Source: Streptomyces sp. V1I1
GTDB taxonomy: Bacteria > Actinomycetota > Actinomycetes > Streptomycetales > Streptomycetaceae
Reading direction: 5' to 3'
Assembly (NCBI RefSeq): GCF_030817355.1
Contig: NZ_JAUSZH010000001.1
Coordinates: 3,721,001-3,785,000, forward strand
Length of the DNA: 64,000 nt
Part shown: in pieces, positions 33,995-41,348 of the stretch
Layout of the letters: each line of letters opens with the position of its first letter
Position numbering within the stretch: position 1 is the first letter of the stretch
Notes under the pieces: model-generated
Told to the model about the DNA's origin: nothing
Seen by the model: only the letters and a program-made list of their open reading frames with translations
Databases searched by the model: none
Translations under genes and position numbers: made by a program

Positions 33995-34492
33995 ATGGCC
34001 ACGACCCTGCCCGTACCGATCGAGTTCGAACTGCCGGAAGGCTGGCGCGCCGCACAGCCGGATGAAGTCGGCGCACCGGGCGCGGCGTTCGTCGCGCTGC
34101 ATCCCCAACCGGATGCCGGATTCACCGCGAACATCACGATCGATGGCGAGTACCGGCCGGACGCGGCGACGCTGTCCGAGATCGCCCACGAGTCCGTAGA
34201 GCGCTTGAGCCAGGCCGCCGCGTCGATCGTGGTCACCGGACGCCGCGAGATCGGCTCCGCGGACGCGCCCGGTTTCACGCAGGCGCTGGCCCTCTCGGCC
34301 GTCGTCGGCGGCGTACTCCGCGACCTCGTCCAGTCCCAGGTGTACCTGTCCATGCTGGACCTCGCCGATCCGCGCAAGCGGGCGGTGATCCGCCTGGTCC
34401 TGACAGCCACCGCGTCCCAACACCCCGCCGTCCTGGACGACTTCCAGGACTTCGTGCGCACAGTCCGCCCGGACACCGACGCGGCCTCGTAG
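33995..34492 (+). CDS. LpqN/DUF1795-like hypothetical protein
   Basis: The 165-aa protein starts IEFELPEGWRAAQPDEVGAP and FVALHPQPDAGFTANITIDG, the opening of the Mog1/PsbP-like fold seen in LpqN and DUF1795 proteins, and ends PAVLDDFQDFVRTVRP. No signal peptide is seen, so it is probably cytoplasmic and perhaps a chaperone for the preceding secreted protein, as EspG-like or DcrB-like proteins are. AGGAGG lies at 33980-33985. Assignment by pattern only. Confidence 0.65.
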   Translation: MATTLPVPIEFELPEGWRAAQPDEVGAPGAAFVALHPQPDAGFTANITIDGEYRPDAATLSEIAHESVERLSQAAASIVVTGRREIGSADAPGFTQALALSAVVGGVLRDLVQSQVYLSMLDLADPRKRAVIRLVLTATASQHPAVLDDFQDFVRTVRPDTDAAS

Positions 34493-34552
34493 CGCGTCCC
34501 ACGGAAGCGGCAGATCTTGCACCGACAATCCGACTCTTCATAGGTTGATTTC

Positions 34553-35065
34553 ATGGGACTCTTCGACAAGCTGACCGGAACCAAGCGCCCCGCCGACGGT
34601 GTCGCCCCGCGATCCGCCGCCGAGGTCCATGCTGCTCTGCTCGGCCTCAACCGCCCTGACGTCCCGTACGTCATCAGGGACGGCCGTGAGGAAGGCGCCG
34701 ACCTGGTGGCCGAGTGGCGCATCCTGGACCCGGCCTGGCAGACCTTCTTCGTCCGCACCCAGGTGAGTCGGGCGTTCCAGGTCCGTATGCGCCTGGTCCC
34801 GGAGAAGAACGAAGTCCGCTGTCTCGACCAGCAGTACGAGGTCACGTGGGACGGCGACACCCCGAGGCTGGCCATCGCGGCCGAGGCCCAACGTGGCCAG
34901 GTGCAGACGGTCTCAAAGCGCTGGACGCTCGGCGGGGGCGAAGACGGTGGCCTCGAAGCGACCGAGACGTTCAGCTTCGACAGCTCCGACCTGAAGAACC
35001 CCCTGCAGGACACCGTCCTGGGCGCGGGATGGACCTGGCGCGGAGTCATCACCGGCAAGCTGTGA
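34553..35065 (+). CDS. Hypothetical 170-aa protein of the WXG100 cassette
   Basis: It starts MGLFDKLTGTKRP, and the body is mostly beta strand (YVIRDGREEGADLVAEWRI, FFVRTQVSRAFQVRMRLVP). Proteins beginning this way accompany the LpqN-like and WXG100-like genes in Streptomyces as I recall. The function is unknown. It is the last gene before the third att copy. Confidence 0.62.
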   Translation: MGLFDKLTGTKRPADGVAPRSAAEVHAALLGLNRPDVPYVIRDGREEGADLVAEWRILDPAWQTFFVRTQVSRAFQVRMRLVPEKNEVRCLDQQYEVTWDGDTPRLAIAAEAQRGQVQTVSKRWTLGGGEDGGLEATETFSFDSSDLKNPLQDTVLGAGWTWRGVITGKL

Positions 35066-35125
35066 GGCCCGACGGGTGATGGTTCACGAGCGCGGACACC
35101 GGCGACCGCACGACGGGTCCTCCTC

Positions 35126-35145
35126 TTGGGAGCCATTTGGGAGCC
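35126..35145 (+). repeat. Candidate arm-type site of the second element
   Basis: TTGGGAGCCATTTGGGAGCC is a doubled 9-mer, 106 bp before att copy 3. Its place and form match the doubled CTGGGAGAA of the first element, but the sequence differs, pointing to a different or diverged integrase. Confidence 0.45.
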
Positions 35146-35250
35146 GAATCGCTCCCGGAACCCCTCCCAGACCACCCGAGACCACCACACCCCAACGCCC
35201 TGACCAAGCAAAACAGCAAACAAGCCGGTGTCGATCTTGATCGAACCCCA

Positions 35251-35295
35251 TTCGGGACGAAGAGGTCGTGGGTTCAAATCCCGCCACCCCGACAG
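35251..35295 (+). repeat. attR: 45 bp direct repeat, copy 3 of 3
   Basis: Identical to copies 1 and 2 over 45 bp. It shares a further 18 bp (AGAAACACCAGGTCAGGG) with copy 2 and is followed by a TCAGGGCCACCTACT hairpin close to the one next to copy 1. It marks the right end of the integrase-less segment. Confidence 0.92.
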
Positions 35296-35307
35296 AGAAA
35301 CACCAGG

Positions 35308-35342
35308 TCAGGGCCACCTACTTCCGTAGTAGGTGGCCCTGA
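35308..35342 (+). terminator. Terminator hairpin next to attR
   Basis: TCAGGGCCACCTACT (35308-35322) pairs with AGTAGGTGGCCCTGA (35328-35342), loop TCCGT, then TTTG. The 15 bp stem is the longest of the three att-linked terminators and may be the ancestral tRNA-Pro terminator. Confidence 0.75.
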
Positions 35343-35641
35343 TTTGTTGGTGAGTGTCTATCGCTTCGGGTCGGCCTTGAAGATGCCGTCCATCGCGACG
35401 GCTCCGGTCTGGATCACCGGGCGCCGCCGCGGCGGCGGATTCCATGGAGTCACCGCCGCCGCTTCCGGCGACACAGGTGTCCGCTTACCTGCGCAACCTA
35501 CCTCCGCGGCGCTTGCTGCAAGATCGGGGCTGAGGGACGGCCGGAGATGCGGGCCGATGGCTCTGCATGCTCATTGCTCGCTGCGGAGCTTGTCGAGCTG
35601 CCGCCGCAGCCGGTCGGCGAAGCCGACCTCTGACCGAGGTC

Positions 35642-36275
35642 ATGGCCCGCCTCCGACACGATCGGCCCGTGTTCCACTCCGAAGCGGATCTGCAGCACAG
35701 CTTCGCGCGGGTGCTGTGGGACCTGGCACCCGCGATCCAGTCCAGGTTGGAAGTGCGCCAGCACATGTCGGATACGAACCGCGCTGAGCACCTCGACCTG
35801 CTGTGCATCGGCCCCTCGGCCCGTACGGCTGTCGAGTTCAAGTACTTCAAGGCCAGATGGACCGGCACAATCGGGCCCCTGAAAGAGGAGTACGCGTTGA
35901 CGTCGCACGCAGCCACCGACCTCGGCCGACTGGGCTTCGTCTCCGACATCGCCAGGCTGGAGCGGTTCGGCGACCGCCCCGACCAGAACGGCCTGGCGCT
36001 TCTCATCACCAATGAAGGTCGCTGTGGACACCGCCGCCGTCGCAGGCAATGCGGAAGACGACTTCCGCATCCACGACGGACGCACGCTCGCCGGCGAGCT
36101 CCTCCGGGCCCAAGGCGACTACAAACCTAACGCTCGGACCTTGCAGGACACCTATCCCCTCAACTGGCAGCCGTACTCAAAGCAATGAGGAGCTTCGGGG
36201 AGAGTTCCAGTACCTAGCCGTCTTCATCGAACGTGGATCGCCCGACCGGGAGCAGGGCGCCTCGCAGAGGCGTTA
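35642..36275 (+). pseudogene. PD-(D/E)XK-like hypothetical protein, two frameshifts
   Basis: From ATG 35642: FHSEADLQHSFARVLWDLAP, then HLDLLCIGPSARTAVEFKYF (D..EFK, the nuclease-like core), to LALLITNE at about 36010. The protein then continues in another frame (DFRIHDGRTLAGELLR..TYPLNWQPYS) to a stop at about 36186. A third frame holds the remaining NEELRGEFQYLAVFIERG. The intact gene would be about 200 codons. The D-ExK pattern hints at nuclease ancestry; the family has no known role to me. Confidence 0.68.
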
Positions 36276-36660
36276 GGAAGCGACGCCACGGGTTCGGCAT
36301 ACCGGGCCCGTATTCCACTGCTGCGGTAGGACTCCAGGCCCTCCTCCGTCATCTTCGCGAACAGCACGGGCGGGAGGGTGAAGGTGGTGCCGGGCCAGTA
36401 CCGCGTACAGGTGGATGAGGCTCATCGCCGTACGCAGAGCCAGCGCGGCGGCCTCCGGGTCGGCAGACGGGCTGCAAACCCCGGGATGTTGCAGCCCGTC
36501 TGCGACGCCGACCCTTGTAGGTCGCCGGCGCCGAAGGCGACTCGATCCGGTTAGGAACGCGGCCTTCGCCAAGAACGACCCTTCACCGTCGTCACTTTCG
36601 GCGCTCGCGGCTGAGTAATGCGCTTGGTCGCTATCGCCCCTGCCTAGACGGGCGTTGTTG
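36276..36660 (-). other. Possible gene remnant with hairpin
   Basis: On the minus strand ALRTAMSLIHLY in one frame and RYWPGTTFTLPPVLFAKMTE with EGLESYRSSGIRARYAEPVA in the next look like one protein tail broken by a frameshift, ending near 36276. Upstream it runs into the hairpin at 36464-36502. Confidence 0.35.
36464..36502. repeat. Hairpin A: 14 bp arms, 11-base spacer
   Basis: CAGACGGGCTGCAA (36464-36477) and TTGCAGCCCGTCTG (36489-36502), spacer ACCCCGGGATG. A close relative lies at 37127-37161. Confidence 0.7.
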
Positions 36661-36807
36661 CAGTTCAGGCGCATTCGCACCCGATCTGGTGAAGTCCTTC
36701 ATTCGTACGAGCTAGATCAACTACTACCAAGAGTAAGGAGTGGAACGCTCTACGTGTGCACAACTCATCCAGTGCTCGGGCATCGCGCCCTCAGAAGGAG
36801 TTGCCCC

Positions 36808-37086
36808 ATGAGCGTTCGCCGTTCCCTGCCGGCCGTCCTCGGTGCCGTAGCCCTCATCCTCGGACTGACCACATCCGCCGCGCCGTCAGCGGCCGCCGAC
36901 CCCTGCGGGTTCTACGAGACCTCCAGTGACGCGTACTACAACCACTGCACAAGCGACGGCTCGCACGTGATCATCGAAGTGGAAGTATGGGGTCCCAACT
37001 ACGAGCGATGCGTGGGCCCTGGCATCACCTGGCTGGGATCGGCTGGCCAAATCGACGGCGCGGCGTACGTCGGGCGCACTTGCTGA
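36808..37086 (+). CDS. Secreted DUF6355-type small protein
   Basis: The 92-aa precursor has a Sec signal peptide (RRSLPAVLGAVALILGLTTSA, cleavage after SAAA) and a mature domain of about 60 residues with four Cys (DPCGFYE, YNHC, ERCVGPG, GRTC), probably two disulfides. This matches DUF6355, small exported proteins sometimes linked to natural product genes; function unknown. The ATG at 36808 has AAGGAG at seven bases. It is the only intact gene between attR and the tRNA tail at 37180. Confidence 0.78.
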   Translation: MSVRRSLPAVLGAVALILGLTTSAAPSAAADPCGFYETSSDAYYNHCTSDGSHVIIEVEVWGPNYERCVGPGITWLGSAGQIDGAAYVGRTC

Positions 37087-37126
37087 CCTCTGGTTACAGG
37101 CGTCCCAACTGGCGGCTCCGGTCACG

Positions 37127-37161
37127 GACGGCTGCAACACCCCCATGATGTTGCAGCCGTC
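37127..37161. repeat. Hairpin B: 12 bp arms, 11-base spacer
   Basis: GACGGCTGCAAC (37127-37138) and GTTGCAGCCGTC (37150-37161), spacer ACCCCCATGAT. The arms and spacer are close to hairpin A at 36464. It lies just after the DUF6355 gene and can serve as its terminator. Confidence 0.7.
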
Positions 37162-37179
37162 GGCGAAGCAGACCCCAAC

Positions 37180-37236
37180 TCCCGCCACCCCGACGCTCAT
37201 CAAAGGCCACTGACTCACGTGAGCCGGTGGCCTTTG
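37180..37236 (+). repeat. 15 bp tRNA-Pro tail followed by terminator hairpin
   Basis: TCCCGCCACCCCGAC (37180-37194) equals the last bases of tRNA-Pro plus one. Six bases on, CAAAGGCCAC (37201-37210) pairs with GTGGCCTTTG (37227-37236). The tRNA-tail-plus-hairpin order is that of the three att sites, so this is a likely eroded fourth att. Confidence 0.6.
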
Positions 37237-37296
37237 GCGTTCCCCCCGGACTTGAACGGGGGCCTTGCTGCCCACCGCGAGTTCGCCCTGGGCCCG

Positions 37297-38181
37297 TCAG
37301 TCGTCGAGGAACGCGAGGTCGAGTCGGCGCAGGCGCTCGGGGTCGGCGAGGATGTCGATTTCTACGATCCTTCCGTCCGTGACCGTGAAGGCCATGACCG
37401 AGAGCGGCTGTCCGTCGGGAGCCGTGACGAGTCCCGCGACGCCGTTCACCAGGGCCGGCTTGGCGAAGGCGGCGAACCTGGAGAAGAGCAGGGCCTGCGA
37501 GGCCACCGCCTGGGCACCGCGGACCCGCTTCGACACGCCCAGCGGCAGAGTGCCGTAGTCCGCGCGGAGCAGGACGTCCGGGTCGAGGACGGCGACCAGG
37601 GCGTCGAAGTCGCCGCCGCGCGAGGCGGCGAGGAAGGCGTCGACGACCTCGCGCTGGCGGGAGAGGTCGGCCTCGGGGACCGGGGCCGATCCCTGGACCC
37701 GGCGGCGGGCCCGGCTCGCGAGTTGCCTGGCCGCCGTCGGGGTGCGGTCCACGATCGTGGCGATGTCGTCGAAGGGCACGGCGAACATGTCGTGGAGTAC
37801 GAAGGCGAGCCGTTCGGCAGGGGCGAGCGTGTCGAGTACGACGAGCAGTGCCAGGCCGACCGAGTCCGCCAGCAGCGCTTCCTGCTCGGGCTCGATTCCG
37901 TCGGCGCGGCTCACGACTGGGTCAGGCACGTACACGTCAAGGGGATCTTCGCGCCGTGATCTGCGCGAGCGCAGCATGTCCAGGCACACCCGCCCGACGA
38001 CCGTCGTCAGCCATGCGCTCAGGTTGTTCACGTCGCCGGTGTCGGAACGGCTCAGCCGCAGCCACGCCTCCTGGACAGCGTCGTCCGCCTCGCTCAGCGA
38101 GCCCAGCATCCGGTACGCCACCGCCCGCAGGTCGGTGCGGTTGGCCTCGAAGCGCTCCGCCAGCCAGTCGTTCTCGTCCAT
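37297..38181 (-). CDS. ECF41-type RNA polymerase sigma factor
   Basis: The protein of 294 aa has sigma region 2 (YRMLGSLSEADDAVQEAWLR), the ECF41 linker WLTTVVGRVCLDMLRSRRSR, sigma region 4 (LAFVLHDMFAVPFDDIATIV), and a C-terminal SnoaL-like extension ending VEIDILADPERLRRL. In ECF41 factors the extension works as a built-in anti-sigma/co-sigma module, so no separate anti-sigma is needed. Such factors are usually next to an oxidoreductase or carboxymuconolactone decarboxylase, which I do not see here. It is the first core gene after the island. Confidence 0.88.
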   Translation of the reverse strand: MDENDWLAERFEANRTDLRAVAYRMLGSLSEADDAVQEAWLRLSRSDTGDVNNLSAWLTTVVGRVCLDMLRSRRSRREDPLDVYVPDPVVSRADGIEPEQEALLADSVGLALLVVLDTLAPAERLAFVLHDMFAVPFDDIATIVDRTPTAARQLASRARRRVQGSAPVPEADLSRQREVVDAFLAASRGGDFDALVAVLDPDVLLRADYGTLPLGVSKRVRGAQAVASQALLFSRFAAFAKPALVNGVAGLVTAPDGQPLSVMAFTVTDGRIVEIDILADPERLRRLDLAFLDD

Positions 38182-38409
38182 CGGTCACGTTCCCCTCGTC
38201 TTGGTCCGTCATACCAATGACGGACGAGACCGAGCCGATGTGACGAGAAGAAGCAATGAGGTGCGGATGAGACGGGAAAGTGCAGGTGGGACGGATGAGG
38301 TCGGCATACGGGGGATCACGGGAACCAGGGCCTGCGGCCGCTCGTTGCCCTCGTGGGCAAAGGAATCGTCAAGAGGCGCGGCCCGCGCCGGATTGCGCAG
38401 GGGATTTCC

Positions 38410-38985
38410 ATGGGTGTCAGCCTTTCCAAGGGCGGCAATGTCTCGCTCACCAAGGAGGCCCCGGGCCTGACCGCGGTCGTCGTGGGCCTGGGCTGGGATG
38501 TACGCAGCACCACCGGGACCGACTTCGACCTCGACGCCAGCGCGCTGCTGGTCGACGCCAACGGCAAGGTCGTGTCCGACCAGCACTTCGTGTTCTTCAA
38601 CAACCTCAAGAGCCCGGACGGTTCCGTCGAGCACACCGGTGACAACCTCACGGGCGAGGGCGAGGGCGACGACGAGCAGATCAAGGTCAACCTCGCCGGC
38701 GTGCTGCCCGAGGTCGACAAGATCGTGTTCCCGGTCTCGATCCACGAGGGTGAGAGCCGTCAGCAGTCCTTCGGCCAGGTGCGTAACGCGTTCATCCGCG
38801 TCATCAACCAGGCCGGCGGCGCCGAGCTCGCGCGCTACGACCTGAGCGAGGACGCCTCGACCGAGACCGCGATGGTCTTCGGCGAGCTCTACCGCAACGG
38901 CGCGGAGTGGAAGTTCCGCGCGGTCGGCCAGGGTTACGCCTCGGGGCTGCGCGGCATCGCGCAGGACTTCGGCGTCAACATCTGA
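38410..38985 (+). CDS. TerD-family calcium-binding stress protein
   Basis: A complete 191-aa TerD domain: [63 protein letters not shown] and [20 protein letters not shown], with the acidic residues that bind two calcium ions. TerD proteins form part of the tellurite/stress system, and in Streptomyces several copies influence differentiation. The ATG at 38410 starts the conserved GVSL; the frame opens 19 codons earlier. It is followed by 9 bp repeats and a bidirectional terminator. Confidence 0.92.
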   Translation: MGVSLSKGGNVSLTKEAPGLTAVVVGLGWDVRSTTGTDFDLDASALLVDANGKVVSDQHFVFFNNLKSPDGSVEHTGDNLTGEGEGDDEQIKVNLAGVLPEVDKIVFPVSIHEGESRQQSFGQVRNAFIRVINQAGGAELARYDLSEDASTETAMVFGELYRNGAEWKFRAVGQGYASGLRGIAQDFGVNI

Positions 38986-39004
38986 TCCGCCGATAGCCGT
39001 TCCG

Positions 39005-39040
39005 TCCGGCTCATCCGGCTCATCCGGCTCGTCCGGCTGT
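39005..39040. repeat. Four tandem 9 bp units
   Basis: TCCGGCTCA, TCCGGCTCA, TCCGGCTCG, TCCGGCTGT in a row between terD and the terminator. Likely a slippage-prone spacer. Confidence 0.7.
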
Positions 39041-39041
39041 T

Positions 39042-39076
39042 CAAGGGTCTGATCCTCGGTGAGGGTCAGACCCTTG
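39042..39076. terminator. Bidirectional terminator between terD-like and tetR-like genes
   Basis: CAAGGGTCTGA (39042-39052) pairs perfectly with TCAGACCCTTG (39066-39076). It lies between convergent genes. Confidence 0.75.
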
Positions 39077-39083
39077 GCGCGTC

Positions 39084-39704
39084 TCAGCTCACGTACGCCC
39101 CCGCACGGGCGGCGGATTCGGCCGCTGCGGCAGCCCGGTCCGCGACGGCGGCGTCGAGCGGGTCGCCGCTGACCAGGAGGCGGAAGCAGAGCGGGGCCGA
39201 GACCGCGCGGATCACTTCGTCTGCGTCCGTGCCCGCGGGGAGTTCGCCGCGGGCGACGGCCGCGTCGACGCACGGGGCCCACTCCTTGATCCGGGTCGCG
39301 TGGAAGCGGTGCAGGGCATGCGCGGTGCGCTCGTCGCAGCCCGCGGCGGCGATGACGTCCTTGAAGAGCGGGCCCTGGCGGGAGTCGGTGAGGGTACGGG
39401 TCACAAGGCGGGCGTTGGCCTTGAGGTCCTCGGTCAGGGAACCGGTTTCCGTACGCGGCTGGGTCTGTTCGGCCATGTCCGCCAGCAGATCGGCGATCAG
39501 GCTGGTGGTGGTGCCCCAGCGGCGGTAGAGGGTCGTCTTGCCCACCTCCGCGCGACGGGCGACATCTGCGAGGTCGAGCCGGTGGAAGCCGTGCTCGACC
39601 AGGGCGTCGCCCGCGGCCTGCAGGACGGACGCCCGGACGCGTGCAGTGCGGCCGCCGGGGCGTACGGTGCCGGGGGTGCCCGGGTCCGTATTCTCGGAAG
39701 TCAT
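39084..39704 (-). CDS. TetR/AcrR-family regulator
   Basis: The 206-aa regulator has an N-terminal HTH (VLQAAGDALVEHGFHRLDLA, then DVARRAEVGKTTLYRRWG) and a helical ligand domain. It is divergent from the phosphopantetheinyl transferase gene 93 bp away and may control it. GTTAACGGAACCTCGGGTCCGTTAGA at its start has the inverted halves TAACGGA/TCCGTTA, a good operator candidate (39715-39737). Confidence 0.85.
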   Translation of the reverse strand: MTSENTDPGTPGTVRPGGRTARVRASVLQAAGDALVEHGFHRLDLADVARRAEVGKTTLYRRWGTTTSLIADLLADMAEQTQPRTETGSLTEDLKANARLVTRTLTDSRQGPLFKDVIAAAGCDERTAHALHRFHATRIKEWAPCVDAAVARGELPAGTDADEVIRAVSAPLCFRLLVSGDPLDAAVADRAAAAAESAARAGAYVS

Positions 39705-39714
39705 AGCGTCACGT

Positions 39715-39737
39715 TAACGGAACCTCGGGTCCGTTAG
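39715..39737. promoter_or_regulatory. Palindromic operator candidate between tetR-like and PPTase genes
   Basis: TAACGGA and TCCGTTA form an inverted repeat around ACCTCGGG, directly upstream of the regulator start and 61 bp before the PPTase ATG. Typical geometry for TetR autoregulation. Confidence 0.6.
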
Positions 39738-39797
39738 ATGCTCTCCTCTCGACCTCTCCCTCGAACTCGTCTCCGCAGCTGAGAACGATCACCGATC

Positions 39798-40505
39798 ATG
39801 GACAGCATGCCGACTGACACACCGACTGACCGTGACGCCGCGGCGGCCCTGCCGGACGTGGAGCTGCTGTGGTCCGGGCGGGTCGCCGACCACGCCCCGG
39901 ACGCCGTCGCCCACCGGCACCTCCTCGACGCCGAGGAGTCCGCGCGCCTTGACGCCTTCCTCCGGGACGCTGACCGGGACGCCTACGCCGTGGCGCATGT
40001 CGCGCTGCGCCGGCTGCTCGGCGAGCGGCTCGGGCAGGCCCCGGAGGCGGTCACGCTGTCGCGCGAACCCTGCGCCCACTGCGGCGGCCCGCACGGGCGG
40101 CCCGTCGTACCCGGCAACGCCGTGCACTTCTCGCTGTCGCACACCAGCGGCCTGGTGATGATCGCCCTGGCCGGGGCGCCGGTCGGCGTCGACGTCGAGG
40201 GCGTCCCCGACCCCGACACGGTCGCCGACGTCGCCTCCCAGCTGCACCCTCGGGAGCGTACGGAACTGGCGGCGCTGCCGGCGGCGCAGCTCCCCGCCGC
40301 GTTCACCCGCTGCTGGACCCGCAAGGAAGCCCTGTTGAAGGCGACCGGCGTCGGTCTGAGCGAGGACCTGTCCCTCACCTATGTGGGGGCCGGGCCCCAA
40401 CCGGCCGCGAACTCGGACTGGTTGCTGGCCGACCTGCCCACTGACCCCGGCTATACGGCAGCCATCGCCGTACGCCTCACCGGGCCCGGCGCCACGTCGT
40501 ACTAG
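39798..40505 (+). CDS. 4'-phosphopantetheinyl transferase, Sfp-type
   Basis: The 235-aa enzyme has the Sfp-type motifs FSLSHTSGLV, VGVDVEGV (Mg-binding Asp/Glu) and FTRCWTRKEALLKATGVG (KEA...K). It transfers phosphopantetheine from CoA to carrier proteins of polyketide, peptide or fatty acid synthases. A Cys pair CAHCGG in the N-terminal half is usual in actinobacterial members. Start ATG 39798, or ATG 39807 three codons on. No synthase gene lies nearby, so it is probably a general activating enzyme. Confidence 0.88.
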   Translation: MDSMPTDTPTDRDAAAALPDVELLWSGRVADHAPDAVAHRHLLDAEESARLDAFLRDADRDAYAVAHVALRRLLGERLGQAPEAVTLSREPCAHCGGPHGRPVVPGNAVHFSLSHTSGLVMIALAGAPVGVDVEGVPDPDTVADVASQLHPRERTELAALPAAQLPAAFTRCWTRKEALLKATGVGLSEDLSLTYVGAGPQPAANSDWLLADLPTDPGYTAAIAVRLTGPGATSY

Positions 40506-40586
40506 CCGGGCACGTTTTCGTAGGCCTCGGCCTTGACCCACTCCGGACTCTGCCCGTTCGTCCGGGCCGTCCTGGAGACTGGGGGT

Positions 40587-40883
40587 ATGGAGTTCGTCGT
40601 TTTCATGACCCTCCCGGGGCTGGTGATCCTGCTCGTCGTCATAGCCATCGGTGACCAACTGCTGCGTGCGACGGGCCGGGGGCGGCGGCAGGGGCAGGTG
40701 TCCGCGACCGGGTTCGAGCAGCTGCACGCCACGTTCTCGCAGGGCAAACAGAACGAGCTCAAGGAACGACAGAGCTCGCTCGTGATGCGGGACGACGAGG
40801 AGGACGGCGCGCCGCCGCACCGCTCCACGGTCGACCTCAGGAGTGGCACCGCGGTGATCCGGCTGCCGTCCTCGTCTCAGTAG
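40587..40883 (+). CDS. DUF6191-type small membrane protein
   Basis: The 98-aa protein has one N-terminal helix (FMTLPGLVILLVVIAIG), then the conserved-looking FEQLHATFSQGKQNELKERQ and MRDDEEDGAPP. I know this pattern as DUF6191. The ATG at 40587 starts right before the helix. Function unknown; its cytoplasmic tail is charged. Confidence 0.75.
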   Translation: MEFVVFMTLPGLVILLVVIAIGDQLLRATGRGRRQGQVSATGFEQLHATFSQGKQNELKERQSSLVMRDDEEDGAPPHRSTVDLRSGTAVIRLPSSSQ

Positions 40884-41251
40884 CGCGCGACCAAGTGCTC
40901 GCGGCCCGACGGTGGTTCGTACGCCTCGGGCCAGAAGTCCGTGATCGCGGTGATCCGGCCCTCCTCGTCGCCAGTGAAGAAGGTGATCGCGTACATCTCC
41001 TCCAGCCCCACGACGGCGTGTACCCAGGTCACGACCTGGTCGCCGTCGGCGACGATGCGCTGGACGCGTATGTGCCAGTCGCCGGGGTACTCCCGGTTGA
41101 ACTGGAGGTACTTCTCCTTGCCGTGAATCCGCTCGCGGGTCTGCGGCAGGTCGTAGAGCACGTCCTCGCCGAGCGTGGACGCGAACGCGGCCCAGTCGCG
41201 TGCCTCCGCAGCCGTCCAGTAGCTCTCAACTGTCTTGCGCAGTTCGGTCAT
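40877..41251 (-). CDS. SnoaL/NTF2-like protein
   Basis: The 124-aa protein has a cone-shaped NTF2-like fold signature: VESYWTAAEARDWAAFASTL, DVLYDLPQTRERIHGKE and TDFWPEAYEPP. Such proteins are small hydrolases, isomerases or ligand binders; no active site can be named. ATG 41251. It overlaps the DUF6191 gene end by 7 bp, convergent. Confidence 0.8.
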   Translation of the reverse strand: MTELRKTVESYWTAAEARDWAAFASTLGEDVLYDLPQTRERIHGKEKYLQFNREYPGDWHIRVQRIVADGDQVVTWVHAVVGLEEMYAITFFTGDEEGRITAITDFWPEAYEPPSGREHLVARY

Positions 41252-41348
41252 ACGGGAAGTGTGCAACGCGCCACTGACAATCGGCCCTGCACCGGCGCTG
41301 ATCAGGCCTTTCGATGCTCAGGCCTTTCGATGCCCAGGCCTTCGCCGC

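Larger units (their letters stand above)
28127..35295. mobile_element. Integrase-less segment between att copies 2 and 3 (CIME-like)
   Basis: Seven kilobases lie between att copies with no integrase, excisionase, replication or transfer gene. Contents are a damaged IS110 transposase, a decayed nuclease gene, a lipoprotein and a WXG100/type VII-like cassette. A cis-mobilizable element that could be moved by an integrase acting in trans fits best; it may be the remnant of an earlier AICE. Confidence 0.72.
35066..35641. other. att arm and junction region
   Basis: There is no gene. It contains a doubled TTGGGAGCC (35126-35145), the third att repeat, the tRNA-type terminator and about 290 bp of sequence without coding character. 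Confidence 0.5.

Noticed and set aside
33277..35277. 666-codon antisense frame across the WXG100 cassette
   Set aside because: It spans three well-supported genes and the att junction, with Arg/Ser/Pro-rich low-complexity content and no motif.
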